A stretch of 64,000 nt of DNA, taken from Fischerella sp. CENA71. Its GTDB lineage: Bacteria > Cyanobacteriota > Cyanobacteriia > Cyanobacteriales > Nostocaceae. Both the position numbers and the translations under genes were made by a program. The stretch is taken from the NCBI GenBank assembly GCA_024239075.1, contig JANBVI010000044.1:121251-185250 (forward strand), in the 5' to 3' direction. Shown in pieces: positions 48,002-56,336 of this stretch (position 1 is its first letter; every line of letters begins with the position of its first letter). The notes under the pieces are model-generated. The model had not been told where the DNA came from and made no database searches. It saw only the letters and a program-made list of their open reading frames with translations.

Positions 48002-48910
48002 TATATAGCTCTAATTAATGATTATTTGGCACAAACTATCGCTTAACTAATTGAAAAAACTCCACAATCAAAGTAATTTTCTTGTTGTGTAAGAATTAGG
48101 GATCTCGGTGAAAATAAAATGTCGCTGCCCTATCAAATATATTTTGGCTCAACACAAGGACTGGTGGACGTTGCGCCCACGCCCGAAAACGCGAGGGCAC
48201 CGACATTTTCCGCCCGAGGATTGGCCTAAGCCGACCAAATCCAATGGATTTTGGTAAAAGTAAGATTTTTGACTGGAAGCTTTCTCAGGCAAGCTTTTCG
48301 AGAGTTAAGTGGCGGCAAATGTCAAGCTCGCTGATCTCACCCCAATTTGCAAGCACAAACGGTGAAATATTTAGCTACAGGTAATGCCATTCGAGCCGTA
48401 GAAATTGGGCTGCAACTGATTGGAAATCCAGGTTTATCTAAAAAAATCCGCTTGAAAGACATTATCGAGATGTTCTTTGTAGCCGTATCCATACACCCCA
48501 AAATGATGTGATTTGTTCGTCTTTAGGTAAGTCGGCATTGGGCATTAAAAGTTAAAAATATAAAATTCATCACAAATTACCTGCCCATCTCATCCATAAT
48601 CCCGCAGCTGTGGAAATTTACTAGCTTGTCTCCCAGAAGCGTAAATGCTGCTGTGGTTGGGAACTAGTGGAGACGGCCTGGGCAACTGAAGCCCTCTTTT
48701 AATTATTTATTTTACAATACTTAATGTTAGATAAGCTAATAATTAGTATTTCATGGTATTCTGATTTACAGTAAATACTTTTTTGTATCTATGATGTGTA
48801 AGCTGTATCTGCTGAGTAAGATTGCTACATAATGTGGTAATTCGATTGCCAAGCAGCAGCATCCCAGTTCTGCTGTGCTATTAACCTTACTTATAGTTCG
48901 GTTATTTCAT
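48002..48910. other. Gene-poor stretch with unrecognised coding relics
   Basis: About 900 bases without an intact gene. One plus-strand open stretch at 48347-48511 reads QTVKYLATGNAIRAVEIGLQ, LIGNPGLSKKIRLKDIIEMF and ends at TGA with no plausible start. It looks protein-like, but I do not recognise it. A small GGGC-N7-GCCC hairpin before TCTTTT near 48680-48700 could end a rightward transcript. The rest shows no clear signal. Confidence 0.4.
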
Positions 48911-49041
48911 TCCTTGTAGAGCAATTAGTGGGCTTCTGCAAGGAAGTAGGGTGCTGAGAGAGCATTCCATTATGACATCAGTGTCTGGCAAAAGGTGAAT
49001 GCCCCAGAGGCTGACACCTGTACCTCGAAGCTCTATGGGGA
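48911..49041 (+). ncRNA. Candidate structured RNA / leader, family unassigned
   Basis: A closing stem of 12 pairs joins TCCTTGTAGAGC (48911-48922) and GCTCTATGGGGA (49030-49041), with three G-U pairs. Inside are: a hairpin CTTCT-GCAA-GGAAG with a GNRA tetraloop (48933-48946); a hairpin GTGCT-GAGAG-AGCAT (48951-48965); and an arm CAGTGTC (48979-48985) pairing with GACAC-bulge-TG (49013-49020), with a further GGC/GCC helix inside. Such nested pairing looks designed. It lies about 215 bases upstream of the flavin monooxygenase gene. It does not match TPP, SAM-I, cobalamin or guanidine-I riboswitch cores. The strand could be either. Confidence 0.4.
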
Positions 49042-49255
49042 AAGAATTTTATCAATCTGTATCTGAATATGAATATTTTTTGGGCTGATGTCAGCGGTTG
49101 CAAGCCTAATACTGTCGTCTTTTCATAACTCACTTGCTACGAAGCCACAAGCGTTTGATCAAATAACTGAAGTTACATGAAAAGGCATTAGCTAGAAGCA
49201 AATCAGCGATGCCTTCGGTAGCTGGGCTAACGCACTATAGACAAGAAAAAAGCAT

Positions 49256-50620
49256 ATGAGCAAAACACGTAAGTTTCGTTTAGGTGCATTTATTCAAGCC
49301 ACGGGACATCATGTGTCTGGATGGCGACACCCTGATTCACAAATAGATGCTGGGTTGAATTTCGAGCATTACAAAGAAATTACCCAGACAGCCGAACGCG
49401 GCTTATTTGATGCAGTTTTTCTAGCAGATAGCCCAGGAGTTTGGGGTGGCGCTCCCGAAACTCAAAGTCGCAATGGTAAGATTGTTCATTTTGAGCCGGT
49501 TACTCTCTTCTCTGCTTTGTCTTCAGTGACTCAAAACATCGGCTTCATAGCCACCGCCTCGACTACATACGAAGAACCCTACACCCTTGCACGTAAGTTT
49601 GCCTCTCTAGACTACTTGAGTAAGGGACGAGCCGGATGGAATGTAGTCACCACAGGCAATGATAATGCCGCAGCTAATTTTGGACTTGAGCATCACCCAG
49701 AACATAGCCAGCGTTATGAACGCGCTGAAGAGTTTGTGGAAGTCGTGAAAGGACTGTGGGATAGTTGGGAAGATGATGCCTTTATCCGTGACAGAGAATC
49801 TGGGATTTATTTCGATCCAGACAAGCTACATATACTCAATCACAAAGGCAAACATTTTTCTGTCAAAGGCCCTTTGAACGTCGGTCGTCCGCCCCAAGGT
49901 TACCCAGTGATTGTGCAGGCAGGAGCCTCCGAAGTTGGACGGGACTTGGCAGCGCGTACTGCCGAGGTGATATTCACCGCCAATCAAACCCTAGCTGATG
50001 CACAGGAATTTTATGCTGACGTCAAAGGTAGGCTGGCGCAATATGGGCGATCACCAGACGATCTAAAAATCATGCCTGGCGCTTTTCCAATTATTGGCCG
50101 TACCGAATCAGAAGCGCAGGAAAAATACGAATTTCTGCAATCGTTGATCCATCCTGATGTCGCCTGGGGTATTTTGAAAAACTATTACAAAGGTGTGGAT
50201 CTATCAAAATATTCCCTAGATGATCTGGCTCCCGAATTGCCCAGTGACACCAACAACAACAAGAGTCGTCTCAAACTAGTCAAGGATCTAGCTACTCGTG
50301 GCAATTTAACCCTGCGCCAGTTGTATCTCTCTCTTGCGACAGCAAGAGGTCATCGCACCATACTTGGTACTCCCGAAAGCATTGCCGACCAATTAGAGGA
50401 ATGGTTTAACAACGGTGCGGCAGACGGCTTTAATATCATGCCGCCAATACTACCTACAGGGTTGGATGACTTCGTTAACCTAGTCATTCCCATTCTCCAG
50501 AAACGCGGACTGTTCCGTACCGAATACGAGGGCAGTACCTTGCGTGAAAACCTTGGTCTGCGTCGTCCCGGCAATCGTTTTGCTGCTAAAAAAGCGGATG
50601 AAAGATTGGTGTTGGCTTAA
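49256..50620 (+). CDS. LLM-class FMN-dependent monooxygenase (NtaA/SnaA/DszA type)
   Basis: 454 residues, full length for the family. It begins KFRLGAFIQATGHHVSGWRH and has FDAVFLADSPGVWG, ASTTYEEPYTLARKFASLD, the RAGWNVVTTGND segment and GYPVIVQAGASEVGRDLAAR. These are marks of the nitrilotriacetate/pristinamycin/dibenzothiophene-sulfone monooxygenase branch of bacterial luciferase-like enzymes, which use FMNH2 from a separate reductase to open C-N or C-S bonds. No flavin reductase is next to it. First gene of the plus-strand catabolic locus. The substrate is unknown. Confidence 0.9.
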   Translation: MSKTRKFRLGAFIQATGHHVSGWRHPDSQIDAGLNFEHYKEITQTAERGLFDAVFLADSPGVWGGAPETQSRNGKIVHFEPVTLFSALSSVTQNIGFIATASTTYEEPYTLARKFASLDYLSKGRAGWNVVTTGNDNAAANFGLEHHPEHSQRYERAEEFVEVVKGLWDSWEDDAFIRDRESGIYFDPDKLHILNHKGKHFSVKGPLNVGRPPQGYPVIVQAGASEVGRDLAARTAEVIFTANQTLADAQEFYADVKGRLAQYGRSPDDLKIMPGAFPIIGRTESEAQEKYEFLQSLIHPDVAWGILKNYYKGVDLSKYSLDDLAPELPSDTNNNKSRLKLVKDLATRGNLTLRQLYLSLATARGHRTILGTPESIADQLEEWFNNGAADGFNIMPPILPTGLDDFVNLVIPILQKRGLFRTEYEGSTLRENLGLRRPGNRFAAKKADERLVLA

Positions 50621-50666
50621 TTGAAGAAGGCACGAGGCAGATGGCAGAAGGAACAAGTTTTATTCG

Positions 50667-50702
50667 GTAGGGTGCGTTAGCCTACGACATAACACACCCT
50701 AC
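50667..50702. repeat. Palindromic repeat (possible terminator)
   Basis: GTAGGGTGCGTTA (50667-50679) and TAACACACCCTAC (50690-50702) are inverted with one mismatch around a 10-base loop. This GTAGGGTGCGTTA family is common between genes of cyanobacteria. It lies after the flavin monooxygenase stop. The rest of 50621-50903 shows nothing else clear. Confidence 0.7.
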
Positions 50703-50903
50703 GATTTGGGGTGATTAGCTCATTTACGTGTAGTCGGCTTTTAGAGAAAGAGCATTAAATACTCAGCATTCGGTAATTAGGACTGTTCACCGATGGCTAA
50801 ACCATACCTTTTGAAACGTGCTTTTTGTAGATCCCCTCCGGTTTAAAGTGTGCCTGATGTTCTACATAGCCTGAAAATCTTAGCCAAAAATAAGGAAAGA
50901 AAC

Positions 50904-52442
50904 ATGACTGAATATAGCCGATTGAAGACTTCGCCCTCCGCCGCCATCAGAGCAACTCTGGATTATCCAGTAATTGACACCGATGTTCACACCAATGATT
51001 TCACCCCAGTTCTTGAGGATTACATCGCTAATTACGGTGGTGCAAAACTTGTAGACGAATTACGCAAGGCAGAATCTTCTCGTCTCAACTCCAAGAGCAA
51101 CGGTAAAGACTGGTATCAACAAACTCTTGAAGAACGTCAATATAACCGCACAATTCGCTCCCCTTGGTGGGCGAGAGTCACCCGCAATACTCTAGATCTC
51201 GCTACTTACACCCTCCCTGCATTGCTCTATGAACGTCAGGCAGAGCAGGGATCAGACTATTCGGTGCTCTTTCCCAATAATGTCTTAGCACCAGCTGGGG
51301 CCAGTCCAGAAAATCGTCAAGCACTGCAACGGGCGGTCAATCACTATCATGCTGATATCTATCGCAAATATAGCGATCGCCTTACAGTAGTAGCTGGTAT
51401 CCCCATGACTACCCCTCAAGAAGCGATTGAGGAGTTAGAGTTTGCCGTCAAAACGCTGGGCTTGAAGGTGATTAATATTCCTGGTGGTGTGAAGCGACCA
51501 ATTAAGGCGATCGCTGATAAGTATCCAGCAGATAAATTTCCCGAAATTGCCAAGCATGCTTCTTACATAGACTTTTACGGATTAGATAGTGAATACGACT
51601 ACGATCCCTTCTGGGCGAAGGTTGTCGAACTAGGTGTGCCCGTTACTACCCATTACGGCAGTCAAGGTTGGACTGGGCGCTCCTCCATCAGTAACTACAT
51701 GAACAACCATATTGGTCACTTTGCCGATGGTTCCCAAGCATTTGCCAAGGCGCTGTTTTTTGGCGGTGTGACCAAGCGTTTTCCACAGTTGCGCGTAGCT
51801 ATGCTTGAAGGTGGTGCGGATTGGGGCGCTCATGTCTATATTCATTTAGTAGATCGTTTCTCCAAGCGCAATATCAAAGCACTGCAAAACTACAATCCAG
51901 ATCTCACCAATGCTTCGGAGCTATTTGAGTTATTTGAACGCTTCGGTGGCGAAATTACTCAAGGGTATTCCCTCAGCAAAGAAGAACTGACTAAGAGCGT
52001 ACTAGGTTCTTCCTTCAGCCGTCATAGCCGTCAACCAGTTGGTAGCGAACTGGAAGATTTTGCCGCAGCAGGGATTGAAAAAATTGAAGATATCCGCGAT
52101 CGCTGGGTAAATAATTTCTTCTTTGGTTCCGAGTCCGACGACCGCACTATCGCAGCAGCATTCAACGACAAAGCCAATCCCTTGGGTGTCAAGATCAACG
52201 CCATCTATTCCTCAGATGTTGGTCACTGGGATGTACCCGATCTCACTGCTCCCCTAGCAGAAAGCTGGAATCTCGTGAAAGAAGGCGTGATTTCTGAAGC
52301 CGATTTCAAGGCCTATGTCTTCACTAATCCCTATAAGTTTTACACCGAAGCCAACCCCGACTTCTTCAAGGGTACGGCTATTGAATCCAAGGTAAGTAAC
52401 ATTGAATCCCCGCAAGTGGATAAGAGCTTGGTAGGAGTGTAA
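50904..52442 (+). CDS. Amidohydrolase family protein (COG2159-like)
   Basis: About 512 residues from the ATG at 50904, chosen because AAGGAAAG stands six bases ahead; a GTG at 50850 would add 18 odd residues. The TIM-barrel metal-hydrolase/decarboxylase fold shows VIDTDVHTND (first metal motif), YRKYSDRLTVVAGIPMTTPQEA, a central THYGSQGW His, LEGGADWGAHVYIHL and a late SDVGHWDVPD with the catalytic-type Asp. Relatives hydrolyse or decarboxylate small ring or amide compounds. It follows the LLM monooxygenase and precedes an FAD monooxygenase, so it probably processes the same substrate. Confidence 0.87.
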   Translation: MTEYSRLKTSPSAAIRATLDYPVIDTDVHTNDFTPVLEDYIANYGGAKLVDELRKAESSRLNSKSNGKDWYQQTLEERQYNRTIRSPWWARVTRNTLDLATYTLPALLYERQAEQGSDYSVLFPNNVLAPAGASPENRQALQRAVNHYHADIYRKYSDRLTVVAGIPMTTPQEAIEELEFAVKTLGLKVINIPGGVKRPIKAIADKYPADKFPEIAKHASYIDFYGLDSEYDYDPFWAKVVELGVPVTTHYGSQGWTGRSSISNYMNNHIGHFADGSQAFAKALFFGGVTKRFPQLRVAMLEGGADWGAHVYIHLVDRFSKRNIKALQNYNPDLTNASELFELFERFGGEITQGYSLSKEELTKSVLGSSFSRHSRQPVGSELEDFAAAGIEKIEDIRDRWVNNFFFGSESDDRTIAAAFNDKANPLGVKINAIYSSDVGHWDVPDLTAPLAESWNLVKEGVISEADFKAYVFTNPYKFYTEANPDFFKGTAIESKVSNIESPQVDKSLVGV

Positions 52443-52448
52443 AAGGTG

Positions 52449-52483
52449 AAGGGGAAGGAATTAAAGGTTTTTCCCTTCCCCTT
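52449..52483. repeat. Short hairpin between genes
   Basis: AAGGGGAAGG (52449-52458) pairs perfectly with CCTTCCCCTT (52474-52483) around a 15-base loop. It lies between the amidohydrolase and FAD monooxygenase genes. No T-run follows, so it is more likely an mRNA-processing or repeat hairpin than a strong terminator. Confidence 0.5.
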
Positions 52484-52548
52484 GCTTCTCCCCCTGTCCC
52501 TTATTCCCACTCGTGAAGTCCCACCTTCACCTTCTAACGGAGATCCAC

Positions 52549-53991
52549 ATGACAACAACAACTGACCCCGATTTTGGCGCTCGCGAGGCACTACGCCTAA
52601 TCGGTCCCGATCCGGAAAACTGGGTGAGCGATCGCCCAGGCATCGACCACAACGTCACGATAGTAGGTGGTAGCGGCAGCGGTAGTACCTTTGCATTTGC
52701 GCTACGGCGTGCAGGCATTGGTCGCGTGACAGCGATCGATGCGGCTGAGGACGAGGTCCATGCTGGCGTGTGGCTGACGCGAGCGCGAATGAAAAAGCTC
52801 CGCACACCGAAGAACCTACCCGGGCCTGAATTAGGCATCCCGGAACTGTCCTTTCAAGCCTGGTACGAAGCGCGGCACGGTGCTGAGGCCTACGCGGCGA
52901 TCGACCGGATTCCACGAGTGACCTGGGCTGAGTACCTCAGCTGGTATCGGCAGTTTCTCGGCCTCTCAGTTCGGTATCGGACGAAGTTGGTGCGGATCGA
53001 GCCAGCTGAAGAATTCTTCCGCTTGCACCTTGAAGTGGACGGTGCCCCACAAGTGGAGACCACGCGCAAGATTATCTTTGCCAACGGCGTCGCTGGCACT
53101 GGTGGCCCATACATACCTCCAGTACTAGCTAACTTACCACGCACGCTGTATGCACATACCGCCGATGCCATCGATTTTGAAGCACTGCACGGTAAGACTG
53201 TGGCAGTGCTGGGTGCTGCGGCTTCAGCTTTCGACGCAGCAGGGGTAGCGCTGGAATCGGGAGCGAAGGCAGTACACCTGTTCGCACGGCGATCAGCGAT
53301 CGCATCTCTACCAGTGATTCGGGTGCGGGGGTATCCTGGTGCTTACTACAACTATCCACAACTGCCTGATGCCGCTCGCTGGTTCCAGGCTTGGCGCTTT
53401 CGCCAAGTAGGCTCCACACCACCACCTGACGCAATTGAGCGAGCGATCGCCTTTTCTAACTTCCACTTGCACCTGTCTGCACCTTGGAAATCGGCGCAGG
53501 AAAAAGGCGGGCGTATCGTTGCCCAGGTGAACGATGATATTTTCGAGTTTGATTTTGCGATCGCTGGTACTGGCTACTTTGTCGACCCAACAAAGCGACC
53601 CGAACTAGCCGACTTTGCCCAGCACATTGCCCTCTGGCGCGATCGCTACGAGCCACCAGCAGACCAACACGACGACGATTTGGGAACGCACCCCTACCTC
53701 GGTAGCGCCCACGAATACCTAGAGAAGCTACCTGGCACTGCGCCCTACCTGAAAGACATTCACGTATTTAACCCAGCTGGTTTTCTCAGCTTTGGTCTGC
53801 CAATTGGTGACATACCTAGCATTCGCCGCGACGTGCCTGCAATAGTGTCGCGCATCAGCCATGACTTATTTTTCGCCAACTGGGAGCAGCACGAAGCACG
53901 CATCACCAGCGACAACATCGCACCGGACTTTGAAGACTCACTGTACGCCGCAGCAGTGTGGAAACAGCCAGCTAAGGCAGGGGTTACCTAA
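52549..53991 (+). CDS. FAD/NAD(P)-dependent oxidoreductase, monooxygenase-like
   Basis: About 480 residues from the ATG at 52549, which has GGAG eight bases ahead; a GTG at 52513 is less likely. Two Rossmann motifs: NVTIVGGSGSGSTFAFALRR (FAD) and VAVLGAAASAFDAAGVALES (NADP). Between them are a GVWLTRARMKKLRTPKNLPG stretch and an IAGTGYFVD segment later, as in FMO/N-hydroxylating monooxygenases. Probable role: oxygenation of an organic substrate in the same pathway as the LLM enzyme and amidohydrolase. By eye the gene is clearly richer in G+C (many GCG/CGC codons) than its neighbours, which points to acquisition from another genome. Substrate unknown. Confidence 0.8.
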   Translation: MTTTTDPDFGAREALRLIGPDPENWVSDRPGIDHNVTIVGGSGSGSTFAFALRRAGIGRVTAIDAAEDEVHAGVWLTRARMKKLRTPKNLPGPELGIPELSFQAWYEARHGAEAYAAIDRIPRVTWAEYLSWYRQFLGLSVRYRTKLVRIEPAEEFFRLHLEVDGAPQVETTRKIIFANGVAGTGGPYIPPVLANLPRTLYAHTADAIDFEALHGKTVAVLGAAASAFDAAGVALESGAKAVHLFARRSAIASLPVIRVRGYPGAYYNYPQLPDAARWFQAWRFRQVGSTPPPDAIERAIAFSNFHLHLSAPWKSAQEKGGRIVAQVNDDIFEFDFAIAGTGYFVDPTKRPELADFAQHIALWRDRYEPPADQHDDDLGTHPYLGSAHEYLEKLPGTAPYLKDIHVFNPAGFLSFGLPIGDIPSIRRDVPAIVSRISHDLFFANWEQHEARITSDNIAPDFEDSLYAAAVWKQPAKAGVT

Positions 53992-53995
53992 ATGC

Positions 53996-54049
53996 TCGTA
54001 GTAAGGACTTTAGTCCTTGATTATCTAAGCACTAAAGTTTTTACTACGA
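53996..54049. repeat. Imperfect palindromic repeat
   Basis: TCGTAGTAAGGACTTTAGT (53996-54014) and ACTAAAGTTTTTACTACGA (54031-54049) are inverted with two mismatches around 16 bases. This TCGTAGTAAGGACTTTAGTC family is widespread between cyanobacterial genes. It may form a terminator-like hairpin after the FAD oxidoreductase. Confidence 0.75.
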
Positions 54050-54104
54050 AATTTTATGACAAGAATACTTTGCCCCATACCCAAATCATTTAGGAGTTAC
54101 AACT

Positions 54105-54761
54105 ATGCCTGTTGAACACATCAGTAATGGTTCTTTTCCTTATCTTTTCTCATCAGTTGCTGACACTGCCAACAAACCTGCACCTCTGGTGTTGTTTTTG
54201 CACGGAGCGCGCGATCGCGGCAATGATCTAAATGTGTTGCTCAAATGGGGTTTACCTCGTTTCGTGGATGTGTCAAGCTCGTTACCTTATGTCTTTGCAG
54301 CCCCCCAACTTCCTGAAGGACAGACTTGGGTAGAGCGAGAATCAGATGTGATTGCTTTGCTGGATGAATTGATCGCCTCCCAGCCCATCGATCCATCCCG
54401 TGTGATCTTGTCTGGGTTCAGCTTAGGTACGGCTGGGGCTTGGCATATCGCCGCTTCCCATCCTGGACGCTTTGCTGGTTTGGTAGCAGTTTCCGGTCGT
54501 GTCCCCAAGACATTAGAAGAAACCCAACTAGCTGCGCTCAAAGAAATTCCCATCCAGATATTCCAAGGTGGAAAGGACGAAAAACTGCCGATTGAGGATA
54601 CAGAGCAGATTGTCGCTACCTTACGCGGAGTTGGAGGGACAGTAGATTTTACTGTATTGCCTGATGGCGATCATTTTATTGCCGATGAGGTGTACAGCGA
54701 CCCGAAATTGCAACAATGGCTGGTTTCACAGACCCGTGGTAAAACTTCTGTAGCTGTCTGA
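54105..54761 (+). CDS. Alpha/beta hydrolase (phospholipase/carboxylesterase-like)
   Basis: 218 residues. LVLFLHGARDRGND holds the oxyanion strand; Ser is in the nucleophile elbow SGFSLGTAG (GxSxG); Asp in FQGGKDEKLP and His in LPDGDHF complete the triad. There is no signal peptide, so it is cytoplasmic. TAGGAG lies 11 bases before the ATG. It is the fourth gene of the plus-strand locus and probably hydrolyses an ester or thioester intermediate. It could equally be a general esterase. Confidence 0.87.
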   Translation: MPVEHISNGSFPYLFSSVADTANKPAPLVLFLHGARDRGNDLNVLLKWGLPRFVDVSSSLPYVFAAPQLPEGQTWVERESDVIALLDELIASQPIDPSRVILSGFSLGTAGAWHIAASHPGRFAGLVAVSGRVPKTLEETQLAALKEIPIQIFQGGKDEKLPIEDTEQIVATLRGVGGTVDFTVLPDGDHFIADEVYSDPKLQQWLVSQTRGKTSVAV

Positions 54762-54925
54762 GGCGAAATACCCAGAAACTAACTTGCAATCTTCCTTGAG
54801 GTAGATATCTTGCTTGCCTAATATAGCAATAACTTAACATCTGCGTGAGATGACAAATAGAATTATGAACATCATGGTTAATTCCAAGTTCAAACCGAAC
54901 TTCTTCTCCAAAATTCAGTTGACTC

Positions 54926-55159
54926 ATGTCAGACTCTCGCAAAGAAATCAGAATTTGTTTTATTGGTGAATCGTTTGTCAATGGCACAGGCGATCCAGAG
55001 TTTCTGGGTTGGACAGGTAGAGTGTGCCGCCATGCTGAGTCAAAAGGATACGCAATCACCCATTACAACTTGGGGGTGCGGGCTGAGACAAGTCGGTATC
55101 TCAAACGCGGATTAAATTTGCCGAGACTCTGCGTGCCTTTGCGCGTTCCTCTGCGTTGA
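54926..55159 (+). pseudogene. N-terminal fragment of an SGNH/GDSL hydrolase
   Basis: The frame starts with IRICFIGESFVNGTGDPEFL, block I of SGNH esterases (the Ser in GES), then GWTGRVC and YNLGVRAETS. After about 55 residues the likeness ends in repeat-like sequence and a stop; blocks III and V are absent. A truncated relic. The preceding 160 bases (54762-54925) hold nothing I can name. Confidence 0.65.
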
Positions 55160-55189
55160 AAAAAGTTACGAACTTATGCAATGCCTGTA

Positions 55190-55320
55190 CTTAGTTCTGC
55201 AATGGGCTACGCCCCGCCCAAAGAGCGTAAGCGCAAAGCGCAGGCTACGCCAACGCGGAGCCTATCCGCAGGACTTACGGCGATGCTCCCAGAAGGAGCC
55301 GCCCAAAGGGCGATCGCATT
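55190..55320. repeat. GC-rich dispersed-repeat cluster
   Basis: The stretch combines GGCTACGCC, GCGTAAGCGCAAAGCGCA, ACGCGGAGCC and a final GGGCGATCGC HIP1 site, with several short palindromes. It resembles the small dispersed repeats that accumulate between genes in Nostoc-like genomes. It separates the SGNH relic from the aldo/keto reductase relic. Confidence 0.6.
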
Positions 55321-55398
55321 CTCGCATTCTATTTAGAAATTTCAACTGTTTCTCAATTAACTACTTTCAATCAACTATTTTCAATCAACAACATCACT

Positions 55399-55905
55399 AT
55401 GACTTTACCAACTACGAATCTCGGTAAAACTGGATTGACTGTTTCGCGCCTTGTTCTCGGCACCATGACCTTTGGCTTGCAAACTGACGAAGAAACTTCT
55501 AGAGCCATCCTCGACACAGCCGTCGATGCTGGAATTAACTTTCTGGATACAGCCGATGTTTATCCCCTTGGCGGCGGAATTGCTAATGCTGGACGCACCG
55601 AAGAAATCATTGGACGCTGGCTGAAAGGCAAACGCGAACATTTTATACTGGCTACCAAGGCTGTAGGCAAGGTTGGACCTGCACCTTGGGATCAAGGTGC
55701 TTCACGCAAACATCTTTTAGATGCGATCGATGCTTCCCTGAGACGGCTGGGAACCGATTATGTTGATTTGTATCAATTGCACTCTGATGATGCCTCAACC
55801 CCTCTGGATGAGACTTTAGAAGCCTTGGACACCATAGTTCGGGCGACTACGAAACCCAGTTTCAGTTTCATTGCGTTCCATTTCATTTCCTTAAGGAGAC
55901 GCTGA
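55399..55905 (+). pseudogene. Aldo/keto reductase, N-terminal half only
   Basis: Residues 1-150 match the aldo/keto reductase barrel: LGKTGLTVSRLVLGTMTFG, the catalytic Asp/Tyr segment FLDTADVYPLGGG, the Lys in ILATKAVG, and LGTDYVDLYQLHSDD. After DTIVRA the family likeness stops and a short unrelated tail (TTKPSFSFIAFHFISLRRR) leads to a stop. The NADP-binding C-terminal half is missing. The next fragment belongs to another family, so a deletion has joined two genes. Confidence 0.8.
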
Positions 55906-55910
55906 TCTGG

Positions 55911-56276
55911 TTGAAACAGCAAGGCTATTTGTTGGGGATCATCAGTAATGGATTAGGACATTTTCAAGCTCGTGCGATTGATGGATTGGGAATTCGAGAC
56001 TACTTTGATGTCATCTTGATTTCGGAAGTCGAACAAGTCAGAAAACCCCAACCTGAAATTTTTTGGAGAGCCACAAACCGATTAGGCGTAATAGTCCAGG
56101 ACAGCATTTTTATTGGGGATCATCCTGAAGCGGACATCATCGGGGCAAAAAATGCTGGGATGATGGCGATTTGGAAACAGAGTCCACACTGGATGGAGGC
56201 AAAAGAAGCAGATGCAGTCATCAATGAACTGAATGAGATTCCCTCTATTCTTCAAGTCAAGAGTAGAACGCATTAG
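55911..56276 (+). pseudogene. HAD-superfamily hydrolase, C-terminal part
   Basis: From a TTG at 55911 the frame reads LKQQGYLLGIISNGLG (motif II), then ISEVEQVRKPQPEIFWRA (the motif III Lys) and SIFIGDHPEADIIGAKNAGM (motif IV). The N-terminal DxDxT nucleophile and cap are missing, so it cannot be a working phosphatase. It sits directly behind the aldo/keto reductase fragment. TAAGGAG precedes it, so it may still be translated. Confidence 0.78.
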
Positions 56277-56336
56277 CAGACTTACTGAAATCAGTGAAAT
56301 ACTGGCAGATTGTGATGATGTTAGGGAGAAGCTGAA

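Noticed and set aside
48911-49041. TPP, SAM-I, cobalamin, glutamine or guanidine-I riboswitch
   Set aside because: Single words such as GGAAGTAGG, GTGCTGAGAG or GGCAAAAGGTG recall parts of these, but the other conserved blocks and their order are absent.
52527-53434. Several long minus-strand ORFs opposite the FAD oxidoreductase
   Set aside because: Shadow frames caused by the GC-rich codon use of the real plus-strand gene; they overlap one another and resemble nothing.
54676-55059. Minus-strand 127-codon ORF
   Set aside because: Runs through the end of the alpha/beta hydrolase gene and the SGNH relic; no family likeness or ribosome site.
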